In this document: positions 44,666-53,240 of the stretch, in pieces
Position numbering within the stretch: the first letter of the stretch is position 1
How the letters are laid out: every line of letters begins with the position of its first letter
From: JAGXIT01 sp964393815
Lineage (GTDB): Bacteria; Patescibacteriota; Saccharimonadia; Saccharimonadales; UBA4665
Direction of reading: 5' to 3'
DNA: 62,799 nucleotides
Assembly (NCBI GenBank): GCA_964393815.1
Contig: CAYMUP010000001.1
Coordinates: forward strand, 1-62,799
The notes under the pieces: model-generated
Seen by the model: the letters and a program-made list of their open reading frames with translations, nothing else
The model's database searches: none
Told to the model about the DNA's origin: nothing
Made by a program: the position numbers and the translations under genes

Positions 44666-45679
44666 TTATGAGCCGTATCCCTCGGGATTGGCGGATTGCC
44701 AGCGCCAGGCGTCGGCGCAGCTTTCGGCGAAGCTTTTTTCGGTGTGCCAGCTAAGCTCGCGGGCAGCTTTGTCGGCGCTAGCGTAGCAGGTTGCAATGTC
44801 GCCAGGGCGGCGTGGTTTGATTTCGTATGGCACTTCGTGGCCGCAGGCTGCCGAAAATGCTGCGATGGCTTGTAGTACTGACACACCCTCGCCGGTACCA
44901 AGGTTATACACCTCGCAGCCCGCGTGCATGTGCTCCATGGCTGCCAGGTGCCCTTTGGCGAGGTCGACGACGTGTATGTAGTCGCGTACGCCCGTACCGT
45001 CCACTGTATCGTAGTCGTCACCAAACACGCCGACTTTTTCCAGCTTGCCAACGGCCACTTGTGAGACGTAGGGCATGAGGTTGTTGGGGAGGCCATTGGG
45101 GTCCTCACCGATGCGGCCGCTCGGGTGTGCACCGACCGGGTTGAAGTAGCGGAGCAGGGTAACTTCCCAGGTTGGGTCGGCGTGGGCTGTGTCGCGCAGC
45201 ATCTGCTCGATCATATATTTCGTCCAGCCGTAGGGGTTGGTGATACCTACTCCGGTCTGGCTTTCTTCGGTCAACGGCAGTTCAGAGGGGGTGCCGTACA
45301 CCGTAGCCGAACTGGAGAAAATCAGTTTTTTGACTCCGGCGGTGCGCATAGCTTCGACGAGGCTGAGCGTAGAGTCCAGGTTGTTTCGGTAGTACTCGAC
45401 CGGTTTTTGTACCGACTCGCCGACAGCCTTCAGACCGGCAAAATGTATAACGGCGTCGACTGGATGTTCAGCAAAAATCTGCTCCATCCCCTCACGATCA
45501 CAGACGTCTTGTTGGTAAAACACCAGCTCTTTTCCTGTAATCTCCTTGACCCGCGCGAGTGATTCTTCCGAACTGTTTGACAAGTTATCTACGACTACTA
45601 CGTCATGGCCCGCTTCCAGCAGCTCTACGGCGGTGTGTGACCCAATGTATCCCGCCCCACCGGTTATAAGTACATTCAT
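44666..45679 (-). CDS. galE: UDP-glucose 4-epimerase
   Basis: A 337-residue extended short-chain dehydrogenase with NAD motif TGGAGYIGSHTAVEL, Ser124 in FSSSATVYG, and catalytic Tyr150/Lys154 in NPYGWTKYMIEQ. The C-terminal half shows HPSGRIGEDPNGLPNNLMPY and YNLGTGEGVSVL as in bacterial GalE. It interconverts UDP-glucose and UDP-galactose (possibly GlcNAc/GalNAc), feeding the glycan genes. AAGGAGG lies before the ATG. The upstream methyltransferase gene overlaps by four bases. Confidence 0.95.
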   Translation of the reverse strand: MNVLITGGAGYIGSHTAVELLEAGHDVVVVDNLSNSSEESLARVKEITGKELVFYQQDVCDREGMEQIFAEHPVDAVIHFAGLKAVGESVQKPVEYYRNNLDSTLSLVEAMRTAGVKKLIFSSSATVYGTPSELPLTEESQTGVGITNPYGWTKYMIEQMLRDTAHADPTWEVTLLRYFNPVGAHPSGRIGEDPNGLPNNLMPYVSQVAVGKLEKVGVFGDDYDTVDGTGVRDYIHVVDLAKGHLAAMEHMHAGCEVYNLGTGEGVSVLQAIAAFSAACGHEVPYEIKPRRPGDIATCYASADKAARELSWHTEKSFAESCADAWRWQSANPEGYGS

Positions 45680-46434
45680 GCTCGTTCCTCCTTGTTTTTA
45701 TACCCGAGTACAATGCCGTGATTTCTTTTTAGTAGAGTCGCCAAAAGCCCGGTCGTTAGGGCGCGTGCGAGTGTCCAGTTGCGTACCCGTCCGACCAGCG
45801 ATGTCGCATCGCGTGTGACATACAGCGCTCGGTGCGCTATGGCTGGGTAGGCGTAGGTCTGCAGGCCGGTAAAACCGGCGGCGCTCAAACGAGGGCGCAA
45901 ATATTTTGGTGGCATATCGCGTTCGTTTACTCCATAATGTTCCATAGCTTCAATTGATTTCGGGGTTTTGCTGTGTCCGACGCCCGGTTCGCAGGCCACG
46001 AGTCGTCCGCCTGGTTTTAGAGCGCGGTAGGCAGCCGCCAGGGCAATGTTTTCGTCTTCGGCGTGGTGCAGTGAATCAAAAAATATTACGGCATCAAATT
46101 CATTTTCGTACAGCAGCTCATCATAGTCGCCGGTTTTAAACGATAAAGTTTTGAGCGAAGCGAACTCTTTCTGAGCGGCATCAATCGCTTCTGGCGCAAT
46201 ATCGACCCCAACCACCTCATAGCCAGCGCGGGCATAAAACGCACTTGTCCAACCGCTGCCGCACCCGAGGTCAAGGATGCGGGCCGGGGCAGGCGGCAAT
46301 AGAGTAAATACGGCGGCAATATCGTGCAGCAGCGAACCTATATTGGCGGCGTCCGAAAACGGTTTGTTGAGCGTAAACGCCATACCGTCATCACCGATTT
46401 CCTTAAAATACGTTCGTTCTCCCGCCTTAGCCAT
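45676..46434 (-). CDS. Class I SAM-dependent methyltransferase
   Basis: A 252-residue protein when started at the ATG of MAKAGERTYF; an in-frame start 11 codons earlier lies deeper in the preceding gene. The SAM motif I is ILDLGCGSGWTSAF, followed by VVGVDIAPEAI and VIFFDSLHHAED, then LKPGGRLVACEPG. It resembles Methyltransf_11/25 enzymes. It overlaps the mutase gene by eight bases and galE by four, so it belongs to a sugar-nucleotide operon; the target may be a sugar or a lipid carrier, which the sequence does not tell. Confidence 0.82.
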   Translation of the reverse strand: MAKAGERTYFKEIGDDGMAFTLNKPFSDAANIGSLLHDIAAVFTLLPPAPARILDLGCGSGWTSAFYARAGYEVVGVDIAPEAIDAAQKEFASLKTLSFKTGDYDELLYENEFDAVIFFDSLHHAEDENIALAAAYRALKPGGRLVACEPGVGHSKTPKSIEAMEHYGVNERDMPPKYLRPRLSAAGFTGLQTYAYPAIAHRALYVTRDATSLVGRVRNWTLARALTTGLLATLLKRNHGIVLGYKNKEERA

Positions 46435-47776
46435 GAATGAGCTCCTGTACCTTCTCGACGAGTTCATCGAGGCGAGCCTGGGTATCTGACTCGGCGTTCA
46501 GGCGCATGACTGGTTCGGTGTTGCTGGGGCGCACATTGAACCAAGTGTCTTCGCCGAGCTCCACGGTTAGGCCATCCATATCAGATTGCTCGTACTCGGC
46601 GTAGGCTTCGCTTAGACGTTGTATGGCAGCCTCTTTGTCTTCAACCACGAAGTTTATTTCGGGAATGGCCGCAAAATGAGTGTATTTTTCGCGCAGCTCA
46701 GATAGCTTTAGACCGCTTAAGCCTGCGGCGTAGAGCCCGATGACGGCTCCGATGAGCCCAGAATCGGCATACCAGTTGTCTCGGAAGTAGAAATGGCCGC
46801 TGGCTTCACCGCCAAACACCGCGTCGTGTTCACGCATGGTTTGTTTGATGTGTGCGTGTCCCACACGAGTTTTAACGGCCGTACCACCGCCGCTTGCGAC
46901 TACTTTTGGTACGCTGCGGCTGTTGCGCACATCGTATACGATCTTGGCGCTCGGGTGAACGCCGAGGAAATAGTCGGCCATCATAGCGCTCATGACACCG
47001 CCCGTTAGTACCGTGCCGGTTTCGTCGATCAAAAATGCGCGGTCCCCGTCGCCGTCAAAGGCGATGCCGCCGTCTAACCTCATTTCTTTAATCTTGGCGA
47101 CCAAATCTGCGAGAGTTTCAAACTTTAAGGGATTTGCTTCATGGTTAGGGAAGGTACCGTCGAGCTCAAAATACATTTCTTCAACTTCCCAGGGCACATA
47201 CGGCTCAATCTCGGGGAAGATCTTGCCCGCCATGCCGTTTCCCGCGTCGACGGCAATATGAAGCGGCTTAACTTTACTCGCATCGACAAAACTTAGCACG
47301 TGCTGTACCCAATCTTCGGCGAGGTCTTTTTTGGTAATTTGACCTTTTTGCTTCGCTGCGTCTTTGAAACGACCATCGAGTACCGCATCCCGGATATCTT
47401 CTAGCCCGGTTCCCATGCCAATCGGCCGAGCTTCTTCACGGCAAAGCTTGATGCCGTTATCGGCACCCGGGTTATGACTGGCAGTTACCATAGCTCCGCC
47501 AGCAAGCTCTAGGCTGCCAACTGCAAAGTAAATCATGTCGCTGGTAACTTCACCGATGTCGATAACATCGCGTCCTTGCGCCGTCAGTCCGTCGATAACA
47601 TTTTGCGCAAGCTCAGCGGAATCTGGGCGCATGTCTCGACCGACAGCCACGACACCGTCAGTAGGCAAAAAGTCAGCGAGTGCTCGCCCGACATCCCGGG
47701 CAACCGTCATTGACAGCTCGCTCCCGACTTTTCCACGTATATCGTATGATTTAAAGATACCACTAATGTCTGCCAT
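46427..47776 (-). CDS. Phosphomannomutase/phosphoglucomutase
   Basis: A 449-residue alpha-D-phosphohexomutase. The phosphoserine loop is TASHNPGADNGIK with Ser100; the metal loop is FDGDGDRAF; the sugar loop is GGEASGHFYF; the C-terminal phosphate-binding loop is RPSNTEPVMRL. It converts hexose 6-phosphates to 1-phosphates, here most likely mannose for the guanylyltransferase encoded divergently next to it. AAGGAGG precedes the ATG. Confidence 0.94.
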   Translation of the reverse strand: MADISGIFKSYDIRGKVGSELSMTVARDVGRALADFLPTDGVVAVGRDMRPDSAELAQNVIDGLTAQGRDVIDIGEVTSDMIYFAVGSLELAGGAMVTASHNPGADNGIKLCREEARPIGMGTGLEDIRDAVLDGRFKDAAKQKGQITKKDLAEDWVQHVLSFVDASKVKPLHIAVDAGNGMAGKIFPEIEPYVPWEVEEMYFELDGTFPNHEANPLKFETLADLVAKIKEMRLDGGIAFDGDGDRAFLIDETGTVLTGGVMSAMMADYFLGVHPSAKIVYDVRNSRSVPKVVASGGGTAVKTRVGHAHIKQTMREHDAVFGGEASGHFYFRDNWYADSGLIGAVIGLYAAGLSGLKLSELREKYTHFAAIPEINFVVEDKEAAIQRLSEAYAEYEQSDMDGLTVELGEDTWFNVRPSNTEPVMRLNAESDTQARLDELVEKVQELIHG

Positions 47777-47853
47777 AAAACCTCCTTAAGATAAACCAGT
47801 ACCCACAAACTACCTTTATAGTATATGCTACATATGCAACTTGAGGAGGGTAC

Positions 47854-48936
47854 ATGAAGATACTTGTAGTAGCAGGCGGACAAGGAACCAAGCTTTGGCC
47901 ATACAGCCGCCAAGACAAACCCAAGCAATTCCAGCCGATCATCGGTGAAAAATCACCATACCAAGAGGCTATCGAGACAATCCTAACTGCTTACCCGGCA
48001 GAAGATGTCTTTATCTCAACCAAGCATAAATTTATCAAGTACATCTCAGAGCAATCGCCGCAAATCCCGCTCAAAAACTACATTGTCGAGCCAGATATTG
48101 CGCTTGACCGTGGTCCTGGTGAAGGCCTAGCTTTCCTCAAGTTATCAATGTTGTTCCCTGACGAGCCAGTGTTCTACGTGCAGGCCGACATGGTGCGCGA
48201 GCCAGCCGAAAAATTCATCGACATGATTAAAGCGGCAGAAAAAATCGTCACCGAGACTGGTAAGTACATCACTGGGGGGGTTAAGGCAACAGAACCAAAT
48301 ATGGGTGCTGACTACCTAGAGCTCGGCGCCAGGGTTAAAAGTAATGGCGTTGAGGCCTACGAGCTAGCCAAGTTCCACTACCGTAAAGGCACTGTCCGTG
48401 AGACACGCGAGCTTGTAGAGAATTTCCGTGTTGTTACACACTGGAACCACCTATGTTGGTACCCAGCTAAAGTTATTGATGCCTATAAACAATACCGCCC
48501 CGATTGGTATGACGCCCTCATGCGCATCAAAGACGTTATGGATAAACCTGGTGAGCAACAAGCCATTCGCGAAATCTACGAAACGATGGAAAAGGGCCCC
48601 ACAGAAGACGTTACGCGTCACCTTATGGACTCGGGAGAAGCAATCGTACTACTTTTGCCGTTCCGCAACACAGACGTCGGTACCTGGGAATCTGTCCGTG
48701 AGTTTAGTGCTGACGACAAAGAAAATGACTTTGACGCCTCTGTCGTGGCCGTTGACACCACTGGTACCTTGGTGAAATCGCGTAACAGCAACAAGCTAAT
48801 CGCCGTAGCAGGTCTTAAAGACATGATTATCGTCGATAGTGATGACGCGCTGCTCATCATCCCAGCTGATGAAATTGATAAAATCAAAGATTTGCAAAAG
48901 CTGCTCACCGAGCGAGATCTCGATAAGTTTTTATAG
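47854..48936 (+). CDS. manC: Mannose-1-phosphate guanylyltransferase
   Basis: A 360-residue nucleotidyltransferase beginning VVAGGQGTKLWPYSRQDKPK, the ManC signature, with a substrate site region FHYRKGTVRE and a conserved TDVGTWESV block. It makes GDP-mannose from GTP and mannose 1-phosphate. It lacks the isomerase (cupin) domain of type II enzymes, so it is the single-function form. GAGGAGGG lies before the ATG. It diverges from the phosphohexomutase gene, completing the GDP-mannose route. Confidence 0.9.
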   Translation: MKILVVAGGQGTKLWPYSRQDKPKQFQPIIGEKSPYQEAIETILTAYPAEDVFISTKHKFIKYISEQSPQIPLKNYIVEPDIALDRGPGEGLAFLKLSMLFPDEPVFYVQADMVREPAEKFIDMIKAAEKIVTETGKYITGGVKATEPNMGADYLELGARVKSNGVEAYELAKFHYRKGTVRETRELVENFRVVTHWNHLCWYPAKVIDAYKQYRPDWYDALMRIKDVMDKPGEQQAIREIYETMEKGPTEDVTRHLMDSGEAIVLLLPFRNTDVGTWESVREFSADDKENDFDASVVAVDTTGTLVKSRNSNKLIAVAGLKDMIIVDSDDALLIIPADEIDKIKDLQKLLTERDLDKFL

Positions 48937-48960
48937 CCCCTCGGTGTTACACTAGGTGTT

Positions 48961-49626
48961 ATGACTAAAGAAACCATCGATACTAAAGAGCTTCGCGCCA
49001 CGCCGGAGCAAGAAGATTTTGCTGGCAAATACACCGAAGAAGGCACTGGAAAAGTGGGCGGTAAGCTGCTGGACAACTACTTTAAGGCTGTCAAGTCACT
49101 CTACAAGGGGGCTCACTTTGAAAAGGGAGCTAGGCTAAAAGCCGTTGAAATTGGCTGCGGTGAGGGTTTTTCGACCGAGCGGCTACGGGCAATGTTGCCA
49201 GGTAATGTTAGCTTGAGTGCGTCGGAGTACGTGGCCGAAATGATCCCACGAGCAGCAGAGCGCAACCCCAAGGTACCTATCGTACAAGAGAGTGCCTACG
49301 AGCTCAGCTACAAAGATAATTCACTCGACGTTGTTTTTCTGCTGGAAGTGCTCGAGCACCTCGACTATCCAGATAAAGCGCTGGCTGAAATTCACCGGGT
49401 GCTGCGGCCAGGCGGGGTGCTGATACTGGGCGTTCCACGTGAATTTTTATGGTGCACTCTCAATTTTGCACGTGGCAAATATTGGAAAAGCCTTGGAAAC
49501 ACTCCAGGTCATCTAAACCACTGGAGTACCTACACGCTAAAGCGTTTTATTGGTAAACACTTTGGTCCGGTTAGCGATCAGCGCACACCCTTGCCGTGGA
49601 CCATCATTCGCGCCCAAAAACGCTAG
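48961..49626 (+). CDS. Class I SAM-dependent methyltransferase
   Basis: A 221-residue protein. Motif I is AVEIGCGEGFSTERL, then SASEYVAEMI, DVVFLLEVLEHLDYPDKAL and VLRPGGVLILGVPRE, the Methyltransf_11 pattern. TACACT (48948-48953) is seven bases before the ATG and no Shine-Dalgarno is seen, so it is probably leaderless even though it follows the guanylyltransferase by only 24 bases. Substrate unknown. Confidence 0.83.
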   Translation: MTKETIDTKELRATPEQEDFAGKYTEEGTGKVGGKLLDNYFKAVKSLYKGAHFEKGARLKAVEIGCGEGFSTERLRAMLPGNVSLSASEYVAEMIPRAAERNPKVPIVQESAYELSYKDNSLDVVFLLEVLEHLDYPDKALAEIHRVLRPGGVLILGVPREFLWCTLNFARGKYWKSLGNTPGHLNHWSTYTLKRFIGKHFGPVSDQRTPLPWTIIRAQKR

Positions 49627-50065
49627 CAGACTAGAGTCGAAACATAGAGTGTAAGAGCCATAGGACGTTTCTTGTTTCTTCACCATCTTTTAGCTTGGTT
49701 GGAATCCAAAAACCAGACCAAAAAAACCCATTTCGTACACCAGCCGTTCCGGCTGACGTACGACCTTCTTTTTCTGCCGAAGAAAAAGAAGGCAAAACCC
49801 GGGGTCCCCATGAAACCTGTTTCATGGGGTGTTAGTGTCTCGGCACACTTCCTACTGCTCGGCAACTGTTGTGAACCAGCACAACTTGGGAAACACTAGC
49901 GTAGTACGCATTTTCGCCTTTGTTGTGCTGTATCACAACAGTTGGACCGGGCAGTTTCCAGAGTGCCACTAACCCCGCAGCAATGAAGGTCTAACATCTA
50001 TTTTCCAACGTCCAACCTCAAATGAGGTGAAAGTCACCGAAGTTAATTATCAATCCCAGGTGAAA
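49627..50065. repeat. Non-coding region with stacked perfect hairpins
   Basis: No gene that I can support. Four inverted repeats lie in a row: CAGCCG/CGGCTG (49741-49755), a 12-bp stem (49764-49775 with 49781-49792, five-base loop), a 10-bp stem CCCCATGAAA/TTTCATGGGG (49806-49829) and a 23-bp arm pair with two mismatches (49863-49885 with 49922-49944, 36-base spacer). Copy B of the dispersed repeat ends the region. It lies between convergent genes. Confidence 0.7.
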
Positions 50066-50066
50066 T
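50021..50066 (+). repeat. Dispersed 46-47-nt repeat, copy B
   Basis: Begins AATGAGGTGAAAGTCACC and ends ATCCCAGGTGAAAT. It shares most bases with copies A and C. Its last base is the final base of the convergent GtrA gene. Read forward it is open as NEVKVTEVNYQSQVK. Confidence 0.75.
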
Positions 50067-50476
50067 CAGTCTTTTGCTGTGGTAGGACGAAAGACCCAGT
50101 GCTTGTACCACAGCCACTTCCAAACAGTGAAAAAGAGTGAGGAAACCCAAAGCCCCACAAACGGTGACACGCCGAGCCATTTCAAGCCTCCAACTATGGC
50201 GTAGTCGATAAGTACATTGAGCAGGCTAAACGGTACATAGCGTTTTAAGACCTTTTTGTGGCCGGCTATCCGAGCTGTGCTCGCAAAAGCCAGGTAATGC
50301 TGGACAAGATAGTTCAGTCCCCAGCCAACAAGATCGGCGATACCTTTGGCAAGCAGCCAGTGCCAGTGCAGTAGCCCGTAGAGCAGGGCAAAGATCAAGT
50401 AGCCGCTGATAAAAAATACCACTCCACCGATGTTAAAATACAAAAACTGGAGCAGGGGAGCCGACCTAATCTTCAT
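50066..50476 (-). CDS. GtrA family membrane protein
   Basis: A 136-residue protein from the ATG of MKIRSAPLL, with four membrane helices. The pattern LLQFLYFNIGGVVFFISGYL, then GWGLNYLVQHYLAF, and FFTVWKWLWYKHWVF near the end fits the GtrA family. Members move or help move polyprenyl-phosphate-linked sugars across the membrane. The start overlaps the stop of the ligase gene by 11 bases; a start seven codons earlier is possible. Its 3' end abuts copy B of the dispersed repeat. Confidence 0.8.
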   Translation of the reverse strand: MKIRSAPLLQFLYFNIGGVVFFISGYLIFALLYGLLHWHWLLAKGIADLVGWGLNYLVQHYLAFASTARIAGHKKVLKRYVPFSLLNVLIDYAIVGGLKWLGVSPFVGLWVSSLFFTVWKWLWYKHWVFRPTTAKD

Positions 50477-51782
50477 GTGACTGCTTTTCCTTAGCACTAC
50501 TTAGGGCAATGGCAGTCAGCCCCCAAAAGACGTACGCCAGCGTATCATCCGCCCACGCATGAGAGAGCAAATTAACGACAGCGAGTCCGAGTAGCGCAGC
50601 GAGGCAGGCAAGTGCCAGAGGGTTGTTCCTACGTTGCCACAGCCTGCGCCAGACCATCACGAGGAGACTTACAAATAAAATTAGCCCCACCCACCCCATC
50701 TCCTGACCTATCTGTAGGATATAGTTTTCAGCAAGCTTTGTTTCTCCATGGGTGTTATGAACACTGGCTGGACCGGCGCTGCCAACCCCTCCGCCTAGTG
50801 GGTGGTCAAGAACGTCAAGTGCAGCCGTGCTGAGCGCAGAGCTACGCTGATCATTAGAACTCACCTCGACTTTAGAATTATCGCTGGTGTGAAAAAGAGC
50901 GTTTTGTACATGAGGGTTAGAATGAAATGCGGTAAAAGTTAACCCTGTTAAAAACAGTATCCCAAGTGAAGCAAGCCAAAGTTGTTTTGTTTTTTTAGCT
51001 CTCATCGAGCGGGTGATAATGACCACAAAAACTGCCACTGCAGCGCCAATCCACGCACTCCGAGAGAAGCTTGCAAGCAGCGCCCCGGCCGTCAGCGCAG
51101 CCAGTATTTCCCAGTACGCACCACGCCAACGCCGAGCGTAAAAAGCCGCTAACAGTCCTGTGATGACCACTAGGTATGCACCGAGCGGGTTTGCCCCCCT
51201 TAGCGTCGAAGCAAACCGTGGGTAAGCGTCGTCATTGTTGATCGTTTCGTAGGACTCAATCGTTGCAGCCGAGTAGCCAAAGTGCTTCAAAAAGTCGTCG
51301 GGTAGGACGGTGAGCTGCAAAACGGCAAAAGCGGCGACCACCAGGGCTGGCCCCAGTACAATCTGCTGCCAATGCTGCAAAAGCCAGTTACTACGACGAG
51401 CCACAAGTGAAACTAAAAGGAAGAATAGCCAAAAACGTAGATCCTGGAATATGCCAAGGCAGGCTGCACCGAGCGAAACTTTACCAGTTAGCAACGGAAC
51501 GACCGTCCAAAGCACCGTGAGAAGAGCAAAGAGCACAACCATCCTCACTAAACGGTCGCGCACTAACCACTGTCGAGTCGCTTTACTGCGCAGGGACCAT
51601 ACAACTGCACAACCAGCTAGTATAAGGAGTAAAACTGCGCTCCACGCGCGGAGTAGCGTGTAGTGTCCAACAAGACTGGCGCCCCACACCGTCAAAAAAC
51701 CATGGAAGGGCGCTATCATCAAGATGGCGGCGATCAAATAGTTGGCTACTTTTGTGCTGGTTGCTTCGCTTGTGCTTTTCAT
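50466..51782 (-). CDS. O-antigen ligase/polymerase family protein (WaaL/Wzy-like)
   Basis: A 438-residue polytopic protein with about ten membrane helices. The Wzy_C-type region is visible: ANPLGAYLVVITGLL, SFSRSAWIGAAVAVF, a large external loop with HNTHGETKLAENYILQIGQ and LLSHAWADDTLAY. Such proteins join glycan repeat units or ligate glycan to a lipid or protein at the outer face of the membrane. It diverges from the polyprenyl sugar-transferase gene with 30 bases between starts. Confidence 0.83.
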   Translation of the reverse strand: MKSTSEATSTKVANYLIAAILMIAPFHGFLTVWGASLVGHYTLLRAWSAVLLLILAGCAVVWSLRSKATRQWLVRDRLVRMVVLFALLTVLWTVVPLLTGKVSLGAACLGIFQDLRFWLFFLLVSLVARRSNWLLQHWQQIVLGPALVVAAFAVLQLTVLPDDFLKHFGYSAATIESYETINNDDAYPRFASTLRGANPLGAYLVVITGLLAAFYARRWRGAYWEILAALTAGALLASFSRSAWIGAAVAVFVVIITRSMRAKKTKQLWLASLGILFLTGLTFTAFHSNPHVQNALFHTSDNSKVEVSSNDQRSSALSTAALDVLDHPLGGGVGSAGPASVHNTHGETKLAENYILQIGQEMGWVGLILFVSLLVMVWRRLWQRRNNPLALACLAALLGLAVVNLLSHAWADDTLAYVFWGLTAIALSSAKEKQSHED

Positions 51783-51799
51783 AGTCGTTAAGTGCTACA
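51771..51799 (+). promoter_or_regulatory. Promoter of the polyprenyl sugar-transferase gene
   Basis: TTGTGC (51771-51776), a 17-base spacer and TACAAT (51794-51799), placing the transcript start within about seven bases of the ATG at 51813. It overlaps the start of the divergent ligase gene. Confidence 0.5.
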
Positions 51800-51812
51800 A
51801 TCACTAGTATAA

Positions 51813-53237
51813 ATGAAGAATGACGCATCACTCACGTATAACGTCTTTCTAGTGCTCGGCGATATCGCAGCGCTCATCGCTGGGTTTGCGGCAGCATTCA
51901 TCATCCGCGCGGCCTCGCCAGTGGCCGTCGCTCATCCGGTGGTTGGTGTAGACTACATGGTTATATTGCTAGCGTTACTCCCTTTTTGGATTATCATCTT
52001 TGCTATGCTTGGCCTCTACAACACAACTATCTATGAGCGTCGCTTCTCTGAGATAGCGCGGCTGCTCGTGGGTTCATTTGTGGGGCTGCTTTTCCTGATC
52101 TCATGGGATTATATGAGTCTCGATCAGCTGTTTCCAGCAAAACTGGTGCCCATTTACGGCCTTCTGATAGCTTTTGGGTTACTTGTTTTGTTCCGTAACA
52201 TCGCCCGCGCCGTACGGACAAGCCTTTTTCGCTACGGCGTGGGCTTGACGCGTGTTGTGCTGGTGGGCAACACGGCTATGACTAAAGAGCTTATCGACTC
52301 GCTTTCACACCGTGACTCTGGCTACAAAGTGCTAGGCGTCATTGGTTACCGCAAAAAACTGCCTGACGGGGTGCCGGAATATGCTAATTTTGCCAACTTC
52401 CTCCGAGCGACACCTGAGGACTTGCATGGTATCGTTCAAACTGAACTGTATGCAAACGAGGAGCGCAACGGCGAAATATTGAATTACGCCCAGGAAAACC
52501 ACGTCAGCTATCGCTTCGTGCCCGGTAATAGCGAGATGTTTGTGGGCAACTTAGACGTGGAACTTTTTCGTAACTCAGTCCCCGTTATTCATGTGCACCA
52601 CACCGCATTATTTGGCCCAGGACGTATCATCAAGCGACTCATGGATATTGGGCTTGGTTCGCTGGGGCTGCTTGTCGCCTCGCCGCTGCTACTTATCATC
52701 ATCCTCCTCCAGAAATTGTTTGGACATGGCTCGGTGTTCTTTGCACAAAAGAGACTCACACGCTTCAATACTCCCTTCAAAGTCTACAAATTCCGCACCC
52801 AATACGCCGCTTATGATGGCACGACCCCAGAAGAAGCCTTTAAGATGATGGGCAAGCCAGAGCTTGCGAAAGAGTACCGCGCTAATGGTGATTCTTTGTC
52901 GCATGACCCACGGATCACGCCCCTCGGCCGTTTCTTACGTGCGAGCAGTCTAGATGAGCTGCCGCAGCTCTGGAACGTAGTACGCGGCGATATTAGCCTT
53001 GTAGGGCCGAGGGCACTGATTGCTCAGGAGCTGCAGCAATATAGCAAAAGCCATCTCATTTTGAGCGTCAAATCGGGTCTGACCGGCCTCGCGGTGGTGT
53101 CTGGCCGTAGAGACATCAGTTTTGAAGAGCGTCGCAAGTTGGACTTGTACTATGTGCAGAACTGGAGTCTCTGGCTTGACCTGGTGATACTGCTTAAGAC
53201 AATCCGCATCGTTTTATTCCGCACGGGAGCCCGCTAA
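51813..53237 (+). CDS. Polyprenyl-phosphate sugar-1-phosphate transferase (WbaP/exopolysaccharide type)
   Basis: A 474-residue protein with four N-terminal membrane helices (about 8-115), a CoA-binding/Rossmann-like middle (VVLVGNTAMTKELIDSL), a further helix (265-290) and the catalytic sugar transferase domain. The last has KRLMDIGLGSLGLL, FFAQKRLTRFNTPFKVYKFRT and SSLDELPQLWNVVRGDISLVGPR, all diagnostic. It starts glycan assembly by moving a sugar phosphate onto undecaprenyl phosphate. A GT4 gene follows by three bases. Confidence 0.95.
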   Translation: MKNDASLTYNVFLVLGDIAALIAGFAAAFIIRAASPVAVAHPVVGVDYMVILLALLPFWIIIFAMLGLYNTTIYERRFSEIARLLVGSFVGLLFLISWDYMSLDQLFPAKLVPIYGLLIAFGLLVLFRNIARAVRTSLFRYGVGLTRVVLVGNTAMTKELIDSLSHRDSGYKVLGVIGYRKKLPDGVPEYANFANFLRATPEDLHGIVQTELYANEERNGEILNYAQENHVSYRFVPGNSEMFVGNLDVELFRNSVPVIHVHHTALFGPGRIIKRLMDIGLGSLGLLVASPLLLIIILLQKLFGHGSVFFAQKRLTRFNTPFKVYKFRTQYAAYDGTTPEEAFKMMGKPELAKEYRANGDSLSHDPRITPLGRFLRASSLDELPQLWNVVRGDISLVGPRALIAQELQQYSKSHLILSVKSGLTGLAVVSGRRDISFEERRKLDLYYVQNWSLWLDLVILLKTIRIVLFRTGAR

Positions 53238-53240
53238 GTC

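Noticed and set aside
49672..49899. Overlapping open frames in the hairpin region
   Set aside because: Translation of inverted repeats on both strands; no ribosome-binding site and no protein-like composition.
50926..50970. Further copy of the dispersed repeat inside the ligase gene
   Set aside because: About three quarters of bases match, including a full ATCCCAAGTGAA, but it lies within a conserved membrane-protein coding region and may be coincidence.
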